From positions 6,374,001 to 6,438,000 of the forward strand of contig NZ_AP023439.1 of assembly GCF_014701095.1 (NCBI RefSeq): a DNA stretch of 64,000 nucleotides. The letters are read 5' to 3'. The notes beneath the pieces are model-generated. The model searched no databases and was not told the DNA's origin. It worked only from the letters and a program-made list of their open reading frames with translations. The translations under genes were made by a program, and so were the position numbers. This DNA is from Streptomyces tuirus. GTDB taxonomy: Bacteria > Actinomycetota > Actinomycetes > Streptomycetales > Streptomycetaceae. This document shows, one piece after another, positions 42,355-52,303 of this stretch. Position 1 is the first letter of the stretch, and every line of letters starts with the position of its first letter.

Positions 42355-43872
42355 ATGGCACCAGAACCACCGCTGCTCAGCATGTCCGGCATCACCAAGT
42401 CGTTTCCCGGAGTCCGGGCCCTCGACGGCGTCGACCTCGACGTCCAGGCCGGCGAGGTGCACTGCCTGCTCGGCCAGAACGGGGCCGGCAAGTCCACCCT
42501 CATCAAGGTGCTGGCCGGCGCCCACCAGCCCGACACGGGGACCATCCGCTGGCGGGGCGAGGAGGTGACGCTCCGCTCGCCGATCGCCGCCATGCGCCTC
42601 GGCATCGCCACCATCTACCAGGAACTCGACCTGGTGGAACACCTGTCGGTCGCCGAGAACGTGCACCTGGGCCATGAGCCGACCGCCGCCGGTTTCGTCG
42701 TACGCGGCAAGACGGCCAAGGCGTCAACGGCCGCTCTGCTGCGGCGACTCGGGCACGCGGAGATCGATCCGGCCCGGCTGGTCGGCGAACTGTCGGCGGC
42801 GCAGCAGCAGATCGTGTCCATGGCGCGCGCGCTCTCCCACGACGTGCGGCTCATCGTGATGGACGAGCCGTCCGCCGCCCTCGACCCGGACGAGGTCGAC
42901 AACCTCTTCCGCATCGTCGGCGACCTCACCGCCGCCGGAGTCGCCGTCGTCTACATCTCGCACCGCCTGGAGGAGATCCGCCGCATCGGCGACCGGGTGA
43001 CGGTGCTGAAGGACGGCCGGGCCGTCGCGGGCGGGCTCCCCGCGAAGTCGACCCCGACCCGCGAGGTCGTCGCCCTGATGACCGGACGCAACGTCGAGTA
43101 CGTCTTCCCGGACCGGCCCGTCTCCCCGCCGCCCGCGGAACCCGTGCTGAGGGTCCAAGGGCTCTCGCGCCAGGGGGAGTTCGAGACACTCGACCTCGAA
43201 GTGCGGCCCGGTGAGATCGTCGGCCTCGCCGGACTCGTCGGCTCGGGCCGCTCCGAGATCCTGGAGACGGTCTACGGCGCCCGCAAACCGACGACCGGTC
43301 AGGTGCTGGTCGACGGCAGGGCCCTGAAGCCCGGCAGCGTGCGGGCCGCCGTACGGGCCGGACTCGGGCTCGCCCCCGAGGAGCGCAAGGCGCAGGCGCT
43401 GCTGATGCTGGAGTCCGTCACCCGCAACGTGTCGGTCTCCTCCATGTCCCGCTTCTCGCGCGGCGGCTGGATCGACCGGGGCGCCGAACTCGGTGCGGCC
43501 CGGGCCGCGACCCGCGAACTGTCGCTCCGGCCGGACAACCCGTCCGTGCCCGTGCGCACCCTGTCCGGCGGCAACCAGCAGAAGGCGGTCCTCGCCCGCT
43601 GGCTGCTGCGCGGCTGCAAGGTGCTGCTGCTGGACGAACCCACCCGCGGCGTCGACGTCGGCGCCCGCGCGGAGCTCTACGCGGTCATCCGCAGGCTGGC
43701 CGACGAGGGCCTCGCCGTGCTGCTGGTCTCCAGCGAGGTGCCCGAGGTGCTCGGCCTCGCCGACCGCGTGCTGGTGCTGCGCGAGGGCCGTGTCGTCCAC
43801 ACGGCACCCGCCCGCGAGCTCGACGAACACCGCGTACTCGACCTGGTCATGGAAGGAAGCCCGGCGTCATGA
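42355..43872 (+). CDS. Ribose-type sugar ABC transporter, double ATPase subunit
   Basis: A 505-residue protein with two ATPase domains in tandem (RbsA/XylG type). Domain 1 has Walker A LLGQNGAGKSTLIKV and the variant signature LSAAQQQIVSMARALS and Walker B VIMDEPSAAL. Domain 2 has the degenerate loop GLAGLVGSGRSEILE typical of this family, signature LSGGNQQKAVLARWL and Walker B LLLDEPTRG. It drives sugar uptake together with the permease and binding protein that follow. The stop overlaps the permease ATG (ATGA). Confidence 0.95.
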   Translation: MAPEPPLLSMSGITKSFPGVRALDGVDLDVQAGEVHCLLGQNGAGKSTLIKVLAGAHQPDTGTIRWRGEEVTLRSPIAAMRLGIATIYQELDLVEHLSVAENVHLGHEPTAAGFVVRGKTAKASTAALLRRLGHAEIDPARLVGELSAAQQQIVSMARALSHDVRLIVMDEPSAALDPDEVDNLFRIVGDLTAAGVAVVYISHRLEEIRRIGDRVTVLKDGRAVAGGLPAKSTPTREVVALMTGRNVEYVFPDRPVSPPPAEPVLRVQGLSRQGEFETLDLEVRPGEIVGLAGLVGSGRSEILETVYGARKPTTGQVLVDGRALKPGSVRAAVRAGLGLAPEERKAQALLMLESVTRNVSVSSMSRFSRGGWIDRGAELGAARAATRELSLRPDNPSVPVRTLSGGNQQKAVLARWLLRGCKVLLLDEPTRGVDVGARAELYAVIRRLADEGLAVLLVSSEVPEVLGLADRVLVLREGRVVHTAPARELDEHRVLDLVMEGSPAS

Positions 43873-44888
43873 CGCAGCCCGTCTCCCCGCCGCTGGACAG
43901 CAGCACCGACAAGGTGCCCCCGGCCCGGCCCCCCGCCTGGCGCGGCCTGCTGATCCGCGCCGACGTCCGCACGCTGTCCCTGCTCGGCGTGCTCGCCGTG
44001 CTGATCGTCATCGGCGGCATCACCAAGCCCGACGAGTTCCTCGACACCCGCAATCTGCAACTCGTCCTCACCCAGGCCTCGGTGATCGGTGTCGTCACCG
44101 TCGGCATGACCTTCGTCATCGTCTCCGGCGGCATCGACCTGTCGGTCGGCGCGATCGTCGCCCTCGCCTCCGTGTGGGCCACCACCGTCGCCACCCAGGA
44201 GTACGGCTTCGCCGGCATCCTCTTCACCGCGGTCGTCGTCGGAGTCGGCTGCGGCCTGGTCAACGGCGTCCTCATCGCCTACGGCGCCATGGTGCCGTTC
44301 ATCGCCACCCTCGCCATGCTGGCCTCCGCCCGCGGCCTCTCCCTCCAGATCACCGACGGCAGGACGCAGATCGTCACCGTGCCGTCCGTCCTGGACCTCG
44401 GGGAGCGCGACGCCTACGTCCTCGGCATCCCGCCCCTGGTCATGGTGTTCGCCGTCGTCACGGTCATCGGCTGGCTGGTGCTCAACCGCACCACCTTCGG
44501 ACGCCGCACGGTCGCCGTCGGCGGCAACCCGGAGGCCGCCCGGCTCGCCGGCATCGACGTCCGCCGCCAGCGGCTCTACCTCTACCTGCTGTCGGGCCTG
44601 TGCTGCGGCATCGCCGCCTTCCTGCTGATCGTCCTGGCCGGCTCCGGCCAGAACACCAACGGCAACCTCTACGAACTCGACGCCATCGCCGCCGCGATCA
44701 TCGGCGGCACCCTCCTCACCGGAGGCCGGGGCACCATCACCGGCTCCGTCCTCGGCGTCCTGATCTTCACCACGATCACCAACATCTTCGCCCTGAACAA
44801 CCTGCAGAGCGACGTCCAGCAGATCGCCAAGGGCGCGATCATCGTCGCCGCCGTGCTGGTCCAGCGCCGTACCGCGAGCACGACCTGA
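43869..44888 (+). CDS. Ribose-type sugar ABC transporter permease
   Basis: A 339-residue integral membrane protein of the RbsC/XylH family. About 8-10 helices are visible, starting TLSLLGVLAVLIVIGGI. Family motifs GMTFVIVSGGIDLSVGAIVAL and RTTFGRRTVAVGGNPEAARL (the coupling region with the ATPase), and the later AAIIGGTLLTGGRGTITGSV are all present. The first 40 residues are Pro-rich and cytoplasmic. It is co-translated with the ATPase; the binding protein gene starts 17 bases after its stop. Confidence 0.95.
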   Translation: MTQPVSPPLDSSTDKVPPARPPAWRGLLIRADVRTLSLLGVLAVLIVIGGITKPDEFLDTRNLQLVLTQASVIGVVTVGMTFVIVSGGIDLSVGAIVALASVWATTVATQEYGFAGILFTAVVVGVGCGLVNGVLIAYGAMVPFIATLAMLASARGLSLQITDGRTQIVTVPSVLDLGERDAYVLGIPPLVMVFAVVTVIGWLVLNRTTFGRRTVAVGGNPEAARLAGIDVRRQRLYLYLLSGLCCGIAAFLLIVLAGSGQNTNGNLYELDAIAAAIIGGTLLTGGRGTITGSVLGVLIFTTITNIFALNNLQSDVQQIAKGAIIVAAVLVQRRTASTT

Positions 44889-44905
44889 GGAAAGGGTTCA
44901 CCGCC

Positions 44906-45952
44906 ATGCCAGAGATCACGAGCCGCAGAGGACTGCTCTTCGGGGCCGCCGCCGTCTCCGCCGGTGCCCTCATCACAGGGTGCACCAGCAACGAGCCGTC
45001 CGAATCCAAGGACGCACCGGCCGGCAACGACCAGCCGGCCGCCGACGACAAGCCCGGCAAGCAGGTCACCATCGGCTTCGCCGGACCGCAGGCCGACCAC
45101 GGCTGGCTCAACGCCATCAACGACAACGCCAAGAGCCGCGCCGAGAAGTACTCCGACGTCACCCTGGAGATCACCGAGGGCTCCAACGACACCGCCCAGC
45201 AGATCGGCCAGATCGAGACCCTCATCAACAAGAAGGTCGACGTCCTGGTCGTGCTGCCCGCCGACGGCAAGGCCCTCACCCAGGTCGGCCTCAAGGCGAT
45301 GCGCGCCGGCATCCCGGTCGTCAACCTCGACCGCGTCTTCAACACCCCGCAGGCCTACCGCTGCTGGATCGGCGGCGACAACTACGGCATGGGCCTCAAC
45401 GCCGGGCACTACATCGGCGAGAAGCTCAAGGGCAAGTCCGGCGCCCGCGTCATCGAACTGGCGGGCCTGGACAACCTGGAGCTCACCAAGCAGCGCACCC
45501 AGGGCTTCGACGACGCCCTGAAGAACTACCCCAACATCAAGAAGGTCGCCCGGCAGGCCGCCGAGTTCACCGTCGAGTCCGGCCAGGCCAAGATGGCCCA
45601 GCTGCTCCAGGCCCAGTCGAAGTTCGACGCGCTGTGGAACCACGACGACGACCAGGGCGTGGGCGCGCTGCGCGCCATCGAGCAGGCCGGGCGCGACGAC
45701 TTCCTGATGGTCGGCGGCGCCGGCGCCCTGTCCGCCTTCCAAGCCATCAAGCAGGACGACGGCGTGCTCAAGGCGACGGTGCTGTACCCGCCGACCATGG
45801 CCGCCTCCGCGATCGACCTCGCCCGCGCCCTCGGCCAGAGCAAGGGCATCGGCGGCCTCGCCGAGTTCGAGATCCCGTCGTCGCTCACGCTCTACTCGGC
45901 CGTCGTCGACAAGACCAACATCGACCAGTACATGTCCACCGGCTTCAAGTGA
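44906..45952 (+). CDS. Sugar-binding lipoprotein of the ABC importer
   Basis: A 348-residue periplasmic-binding-type protein (RbsB family). The N-terminus has a twin-Arg-like SRRGLLFGAAAVSAG and a lipobox ALITGC (Cys near 26), so it is a membrane-anchored lipoprotein probably exported folded. The mature part starts after an Asp/Ser linker: VTIGFAGPQADHGWLNAIND, INKKVDVLVVLPADGKALT, GIPVVNLDRVF, and GFDDALKNYP, all type I binding-protein features. The ligand should be a monosaccharide or cyclitol; the ebo-type genes downstream make inositol a possibility, which is inference. Confidence 0.9.
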   Translation: MPEITSRRGLLFGAAAVSAGALITGCTSNEPSESKDAPAGNDQPAADDKPGKQVTIGFAGPQADHGWLNAINDNAKSRAEKYSDVTLEITEGSNDTAQQIGQIETLINKKVDVLVVLPADGKALTQVGLKAMRAGIPVVNLDRVFNTPQAYRCWIGGDNYGMGLNAGHYIGEKLKGKSGARVIELAGLDNLELTKQRTQGFDDALKNYPNIKKVARQAAEFTVESGQAKMAQLLQAQSKFDALWNHDDDQGVGALRAIEQAGRDDFLMVGGAGALSAFQAIKQDDGVLKATVLYPPTMAASAIDLARALGQSKGIGGLAEFEIPSSLTLYSAVVDKTNIDQYMSTGFK

Positions 45953-46007
45953 GCCACCCCGCACCCCCCACGTGCGCCACCCCGACCAGGACGAGGAGGA
46001 CACCCGT

Positions 46008-47219
46008 ATGGGACAGCCGCAAGCGGAGTCAGAAGGGACCGAGGCAGGGAAACCACCCCTGCGCGTGGGGATGGTGGGCTACGCCTTCATGGGCGCCGCC
46101 CACTCCCAGGGCTGGCGCACCGCGGGCCGCGTCTTCGACCTGCCGCTGGACCCCGTACAGGCCGTGATCTGCGGCCGGGACGCCGCGGCCGTCCGCGCGG
46201 CGGCCGACCGGCACGGCTGGGCCTCCACCGAGAACGACTGGCGGGCCCTGATCGAACGGGACGACGTCGACCTCGTCGACATCTGCACCCCCGGCGACAG
46301 CCACGCCGAGATCGCCCTGGCCGCTCTGGCCGCGGGCAAGCACGTCCTGTGCGAGAAGCCCCTCGCCAACTCCGTCGAGGAAGCCACCTCGATGGCGCTG
46401 GCGGCCGAAGAGGCCCACGCCCGCGGCCAGGTGGCGATGGTCGGCTTCAACTACCGCCGGGTCCCCGCCACCGCCCAGGCCCGCCGCATGGTCGCCCAGG
46501 GCCGTCTGGGCAGGCTGCGGCACGTGCGCGTGACGTACCTCCAGGACTGGCTGGTCGACCCCCAGTTCCCGCTGACCTGGCGGCTGCGCAGGGAGCAGGC
46601 GGGCTCGGGCTCGCTCGGCGACCTGGGCGCGCACATCGTCGACCTCGCCCAGTACCTGGTGGGGGAGCCGCTGGCGGGCGTCTCCGCGCTGACGGAGACC
46701 TTCGTGAGGGAACGGCCCCTGCCCACCGGCGCCACGAGCGGGCTGTCCGCCGTCACATCCGCCGGCACCGGGCAGGTCACCGTGGACGACGCCGCGCTGT
46801 TCACGGCCCGCTTCCCCTCCGGCGCCCTCGCCTCCTTCGAGGCCACCCGCTACGCCACCGGCCGCAAGAACGCCCTGCGCATCGAACTCAACGGGGAGCG
46901 CGGCTCGCTCGCCTTCGACCTGGAACGGCTCAACGAGCTGTCCTTCCACGACGCCACCGAGCCCGGCGCTGAGGCCGGATTCCGGCGGATCCTCGTCACC
47001 GAACCCGACCACCCCTACCTGGACGCCTGGTGGCCGCCGGGCCACGGCCTCGGCTACGAGCACACCTTCGTCCACCAGGCCCGCGACCTCGTCCACGCCA
47101 TCGCCGAGGGCCGCCGCCCCGAACCCTCCTTCGCCGACGGGCTGCAGGTGCAGCGCGTGCTCGCGGCGGTCGAGGAGAGCGCCGAGAAGAACTCCGTCTA
47201 CACGCCGATCGCGGTCTGA
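46008..47219 (+). CDS. Gfo/Idh/MocA-family oxidoreductase
   Basis: A 403-residue NAD(P)-dependent sugar or cyclitol dehydrogenase. The Rossmann fold is at 20-140 (RVGMVGYAFMGAAHSQGW, DLVDICTPGDSHAEIALAAL, VLCEKPLANSVEEA with the catalytic Lys). The C-terminal alpha/beta domain has GFNYRRVPATAQARRMV, GSLGDLGAHIVDLAQYL with the His and Asp, and VDDAALFTARFPSGALASFE. The GAGGAGG site precedes the ATG by 8 bases. In the company of a 3-keto-disaccharide-hydrolase-like protein, C3 oxidation of a glycoside is a reasonable guess, as is inositol dehydrogenase. Confidence 0.92.
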   Translation: MGQPQAESEGTEAGKPPLRVGMVGYAFMGAAHSQGWRTAGRVFDLPLDPVQAVICGRDAAAVRAAADRHGWASTENDWRALIERDDVDLVDICTPGDSHAEIALAALAAGKHVLCEKPLANSVEEATSMALAAEEAHARGQVAMVGFNYRRVPATAQARRMVAQGRLGRLRHVRVTYLQDWLVDPQFPLTWRLRREQAGSGSLGDLGAHIVDLAQYLVGEPLAGVSALTETFVRERPLPTGATSGLSAVTSAGTGQVTVDDAALFTARFPSGALASFEATRYATGRKNALRIELNGERGSLAFDLERLNELSFHDATEPGAEAGFRRILVTEPDHPYLDAWWPPGHGLGYEHTFVHQARDLVHAIAEGRRPEPSFADGLQVQRVLAAVEESAEKNSVYTPIAV

Positions 47220-47235
47220 GGAGGGCCTGTTTTCG

Positions 47236-48234
<999 letters not shown>

Positions 48235-48309
48235 ACCACGCTCCCGGCGCAGGTCGGGAACGGGGACCGGCGACACCGCCGGTCCCCCCTCCGACCTGCG
48301 CGGATCCTG

Positions 48310-48332
48310 CTTTGTCCCGCACTGGGAGAAAG
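48310..48332. promoter_or_regulatory. 8-7-8 inverted repeat upstream of the large ThuA-type gene (site 2)
   Basis: CTTTGTCC-CGCACTG-GGAGAAAG has the same left arm, the same 7-base spacer and, with one base changed, the same right arm as the site before the ROK gene at 40895. It is 164 bases before the GTG start at 48497, in a 262-bp gap with no gene. The ROK protein is the obvious candidate binder. Confidence 0.6.
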
Positions 48333-48496
48333 TCCGACCGAGTCTGTCGCAAGGGGTGTTCGCCCCGGACGGACACGGTTACCGTCCTTGATGTGTTCAG
48401 GACACACACACCTCCGGGGTGACGGCGCACCCCGGCGCCCGCACCGCACGCTTCGCACCCACCCCGTACGGCCCGCCCCGTTCCCGGAGGGACTTC

Positions 48497-51400
48497 GTGC
48501 ACAGAACCAGACCCACAAGCACCGCCACACCGATGCGTCCCGGGCTTCGCACCACCGTCGCCCTGTTCACCGGACTGCTCCTCGCCGTCGGCACCCCGGC
48601 CACCGTCGCCGGCGCCCACCCCGGCCACCCGGAGCACGACGAACCGGCAGCAGCCGAGGGGCAGTTCCAGCAGGTGCCGCTCGCCAAGGGCGAGCCCGAG
48701 ATGGGCGAGCCGATGTCGCTCGCCGTGCTCCCCGACCGCAGCGTCCTGCACACCTCGCGCGACGGCACGCTGCGCCTCACCGACCAGGGCGGCGTCACCA
48801 AGGTCGCCGGCAAGCTGGACGTCTACAGCCACGACGAGGAGGGCCTCCAAGGCGTCGGCATCGACCCGGACTTCAAGAACAACCGGGCGATCTACCTCTA
48901 CTACGCCCCGCCGCTCGACACCCCCGCGGGCGACGCCCCGGAGACCGGCACGGCCGAGGACTTCAAGAAGTTCGACGGCGTCAACCGCCTCTCCCGCTTC
49001 ACGCTGAACGCCAACGGCACCCTGAACACGGCCAGCGAGAAGAAGGTCATCGACGTCGCGGCCTCCCGCGGCATCTGCTGCCACGTCGGCGGGGACATCG
49101 ACTTCGACGCCGACGGCAACCTCTACCTGTCGACCGGCGATGACACCAATCCCTTCGCCTCCGACGGCTACACGCCGATCGACGAGCGGCCGGGCCGCAA
49201 CCCGGCCTTCGACGCGCGCCGCAGCTCCGGCAACACCAACGACCTGCGCGGCAAGATCCTGCGCATCAAGGTCGCCGAGGACGGCTCCTACACCGTCCCG
49301 GAGGGCAACCTCTTCGCCCCGGGCACCGAGAAGACCCGCCCCGAGATCTACGCGATGGGCTTCCGCAACCCGTTCCGGATGAGCGTCGACGACAAGACCG
49401 GCACCGTCTACGTCGGCGATTACGGCCCCGACGCCGGCGCCGCCGACCCCAAGCGCGGCCCGGGCGGCCAGGTCGAGTTCGCCAAGGTGACCAAGGCGGC
49501 CAACTTCGGCTGGCCCTTCTGCACCGGCGACAACGACCCTTACGTCGACTACGACTTCGCCACCAAGGAGTCCGGCGAGACGTTCGACTGCAACGCCCCG
49601 AAGAACACCTCGCCGCACAACACGGGCCTGACCGACCTGCCGCCCGCGCAGGCCGCCTGGATCCCGTACGACGGCGGATCCGTGCCCGAGTTCGGCAGCG
49701 GCTCCGAGTCCCCGATGGGCGGCCCGGTCTACCGCTACGACCCCGAGCTCGACTCCAGCGTGAAGTTCCCGGAGGCCTACGACGGCGACTTCTTCGCCGG
49801 TGAGTTCGGCCGCCGCTGGATCAAGCGCATCGAGCAGAACGACGACGGCTCCGTCGCGAAGATCAACGACTTCCCCTGGACCGGCACCCAGATCATGGAC
49901 ATGGAGTTCGGCCCCGACGGCGCGCTCTACGTCCTCGACTACGGCGTCTCCTGGTTCCAGGGCGACGAGCACTCCGCGCTCTACCGGATCGAGAACGCCG
50001 AGGACGGCTTCTCCCCGATCGCCGAGGTCAGCGCCGACAAGACGTCCGGCGCGGCCGGCCTGAGGGTCAGGTTCACCGCCTCCGCCAAGGACGCCGACTC
50101 CCCGGACCTCACCTACAGCTGGGACTTCGGCGACGGCACCAAGGGCGAGGGCCTCAACCCCACCCACACGTACAAGAAGGTCGGCACCTACACCGCCACC
50201 TTCACGGCCAAGGATCCCGAGGGCAACACCGGCAACGCCAGCACCCGCATCGTGGTCGGCAACACCGAGCCCAAGGTCAGGATCGACGTCCCGGGCAACG
50301 GCACCATGGCCGAGTTCGGCAAGCCCGTCCCCTTCAAGGTGACCGTCACCGACCCCGAGGAGACGGTCGACTGCTCCAAGGTCAAGGTCGCCTACAGCCT
50401 CGGCCACGACTCCCACGCCCACGAGCTGACCAGCGAGATGGGCTGCGAGGGCACCCTGACGCCGCCCCCCGGTGACGGCGGCCACGACCCCAACGCCAAC
50501 ATCTACGGCGTCGTCGGCGCGAGCTACACCGACGGCGGGGCGAACGGCCAGGAGGCGCTGACGGGCACCGCCCGCACCGTCCTGCAGCCGCTGCACCGCC
50601 AGGGCGAGCACTTCACCACCCAGTCGGGCGTGTCCGTCATCGACAAGACCGGCGCCAACGGCGGCAAGACCGTCGGCAACATCGACGACGGCGACTGGAT
50701 CTCCTTCTCCCCCTACCGGTTCGACGGGCAGAAGAAGATGACCGTGCGCGCCTCCTCCGGCGGCGCGGGCGGCTTCATCGAACTGCGCACCGGCTCGCCC
50801 GACGGCCCCCTGCACGGCTCGGCCCACATCCCGCCGACCGGCGGCTGGGAGACGTTCCAGAACGTCGACGTGCCGCTGCGGTCCCTGCCCAGGAAGACCA
50901 CGGAGATCTACCTGGTCTTCAAGGGCGGCGAGGGCGCGCTGTACGACGTGGACGACTTCGAGTTCTCCAAGGAGCCGTTCAAGGGCGGCAAGAAGGTCCT
51001 GGTCTTCTCCAGGACCGCCGGCTTCCGGCACGACTCCATCCCGGCGGGCATCACCGCCCTGAAGGAGCTCGGCGGCCCGGCCGGCATCACGGTCGACGCG
51101 ACCGAGGAGGCCAAGCAGTTCACCACCGCCAACCTCGCCAAGTACGACGCCGTGGCCTTCCTGTCCACCACCGGTGACGTGTTGAACGCCGAGCAGCAGA
51201 AGGCGTTCGAGAACTACGTGGCCGGCGGCGGCGGATACCTGGGCATCCACGCGGCTGCCGACACCGAGTACGACTGGTCGTTCTACGGCGGCCTCGTCGG
51301 CGCCTACTTCGACTCGCACCCGGCCATCCAGAAGGCCACGGTCCGCGTCGAGGACCACGACCACCCGTCCACCGGGCACCTGGACGACGCCTGGGAGCGC

Positions 51401-52219
51401 ACCGACGAGTGGTACAACTACCGCACCAACCCGCGTGAGCAGGCCAAGGTCCTCGCCACCCTCGACGAGACCACCTACCAGGGCGGGAACATGAAGGGCG
51501 ACCACCCGATCGCCTGGTGCCAGAGCTACGGCGGCGGCCGGTCCTTCTACACCGGCGGCGGCCACACCAAGGAGTCCTACGCCGAGGAGGCCTTCCGCGC
51601 CCATCTGCTCGGCGGCCTCCAGTACGCCACCGGCCAGGTGAAGGCGGACTGCAAGCCGGCCAAGGGCTACCGGAAGATCTTCAACGGCCAGACCCTGGAC
51701 GGCTGGAAGCAGGCCGGCCCCGGCAAGTTCAACGTCAAGGACGGCACCCTCGAGTCCGAGGGCGGCATGGGCCTGCTCTGGTACCAGGCCAAGGAGCTGA
51801 AGTCGTACTCGCTCAAGCTCGACTGGAAGATGCGGGGCGACGACAACTCCGGGATCTTCGTGGGCTTCCCGGCCTCCGACGACCCCTGGTCCGCCGTCAA
51901 CAAGGGCTACGAGATCCAGATCGACGCCACGGACGCGGCCGACCGCACCACCGGCTCCGTCTACTCGTTCAAGTCGGCCAACATCAAGGCCCGTGACCAG
52001 GTTCTGCGGCCGCCCGGCCAGTGGAACTCCTACGAGATCAAGGTCCAGGGCGAACGCCTCCAGGTGTTCCTCAACGGAGTCAAGATCAACGACTTCACCA
52101 ACAAGGACCCCCAGCGGAGCCTGACCGACGGCTACATCGGCCTGCAGAACCATGGCGCCGGTGACCAGGTCTCCTTCCGCAACATCCAGTTGAAGGAACT
52201 GCCCGCCAAGGGCGACTGA
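48497..52219 (+). CDS. Secreted multidomain protein: sorbosone-dehydrogenase-like propeller, PKD, CBM6-like, ThuA and 3-keto-disaccharide-hydrolase domains
   Basis: A 1240-residue exported protein. After a signal peptide (about 1-45, ending AHPGHPEHD) comes a glucose/sorbosone dehydrogenase-like propeller (about 60-500: CCHVGGDIDFDADGNLYLST, EIYAMGFRNPFRMS, MEFGPDGALYVLDYG). Then a PKD domain (508-590), a CBM6-type beta-sandwich (about 680-825), a ThuA domain (831-1048: VLVFSRTAGFRHDSIPAG, GGYLGIHAAADTEYDW) and a DUF1080/3-keto-disaccharide hydrolase domain (1057-1238: IFNGQTLDGWK, NSGIFVGFP). Together these fit breakdown of a glycan or disaccharide through a 3-keto intermediate. GTG start with GGAGGG 5 bases upstream. 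It is read alone, from its own promoter region. Confidence 0.9.
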   Translation: MHRTRPTSTATPMRPGLRTTVALFTGLLLAVGTPATVAGAHPGHPEHDEPAAAEGQFQQVPLAKGEPEMGEPMSLAVLPDRSVLHTSRDGTLRLTDQGGVTKVAGKLDVYSHDEEGLQGVGIDPDFKNNRAIYLYYAPPLDTPAGDAPETGTAEDFKKFDGVNRLSRFTLNANGTLNTASEKKVIDVAASRGICCHVGGDIDFDADGNLYLSTGDDTNPFASDGYTPIDERPGRNPAFDARRSSGNTNDLRGKILRIKVAEDGSYTVPEGNLFAPGTEKTRPEIYAMGFRNPFRMSVDDKTGTVYVGDYGPDAGAADPKRGPGGQVEFAKVTKAANFGWPFCTGDNDPYVDYDFATKESGETFDCNAPKNTSPHNTGLTDLPPAQAAWIPYDGGSVPEFGSGSESPMGGPVYRYDPELDSSVKFPEAYDGDFFAGEFGRRWIKRIEQNDDGSVAKINDFPWTGTQIMDMEFGPDGALYVLDYGVSWFQGDEHSALYRIENAEDGFSPIAEVSADKTSGAAGLRVRFTASAKDADSPDLTYSWDFGDGTKGEGLNPTHTYKKVGTYTATFTAKDPEGNTGNASTRIVVGNTEPKVRIDVPGNGTMAEFGKPVPFKVTVTDPEETVDCSKVKVAYSLGHDSHAHELTSEMGCEGTLTPPPGDGGHDPNANIYGVVGASYTDGGANGQEALTGTARTVLQPLHRQGEHFTTQSGVSVIDKTGANGGKTVGNIDDGDWISFSPYRFDGQKKMTVRASSGGAGGFIELRTGSPDGPLHGSAHIPPTGGWETFQNVDVPLRSLPRKTTEIYLVFKGGEGALYDVDDFEFSKEPFKGGKKVLVFSRTAGFRHDSIPAGITALKELGGPAGITVDATEEAKQFTTANLAKYDAVAFLSTTGDVLNAEQQKAFENYVAGGGGYLGIHAAADTEYDWSFYGGLVGAYFDSHPAIQKATVRVEDHDHPSTGHLDDAWERTDEWYNYRTNPREQAKVLATLDETTYQGGNMKGDHPIAWCQSYGGGRSFYTGGGHTKESYAEEAFRAHLLGGLQYATGQVKADCKPAKGYRKIFNGQTLDGWKQAGPGKFNVKDGTLESEGGMGLLWYQAKELKSYSLKLDWKMRGDDNSGIFVGFPASDDPWSAVNKGYEIQIDATDAADRTTGSVYSFKSANIKARDQVLRPPGQWNSYEIKVQGERLQVFLNGVKINDFTNKDPQRSLTDGYIGLQNHGAGDQVSFRNIQLKELPAKGD

Positions 52220-52221
52220 AC

Positions 52222-52259
52222 GGCGGCGGGCGGGGGACGCCGGACCCCCGCCCGCCGTC
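52222..52259 (+). terminator. GC hairpin terminator after the ThuA-type gene
   Basis: GGCGGGCGGGGG (52225-52236) pairs perfectly with CCCCCGCCCGCC (52245-52256) across an 8-base loop, extended outward by a C-G, a G-T and a G-C pair. It begins 3 bases after the stop codon and separates this gene from the ebo-like operon. Confidence 0.7.
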
Positions 52260-52303
52260 TCCTCTCCTCTCCCCGGGGCTCGCGCACGATCAGGAGGCTG
52301 CCC

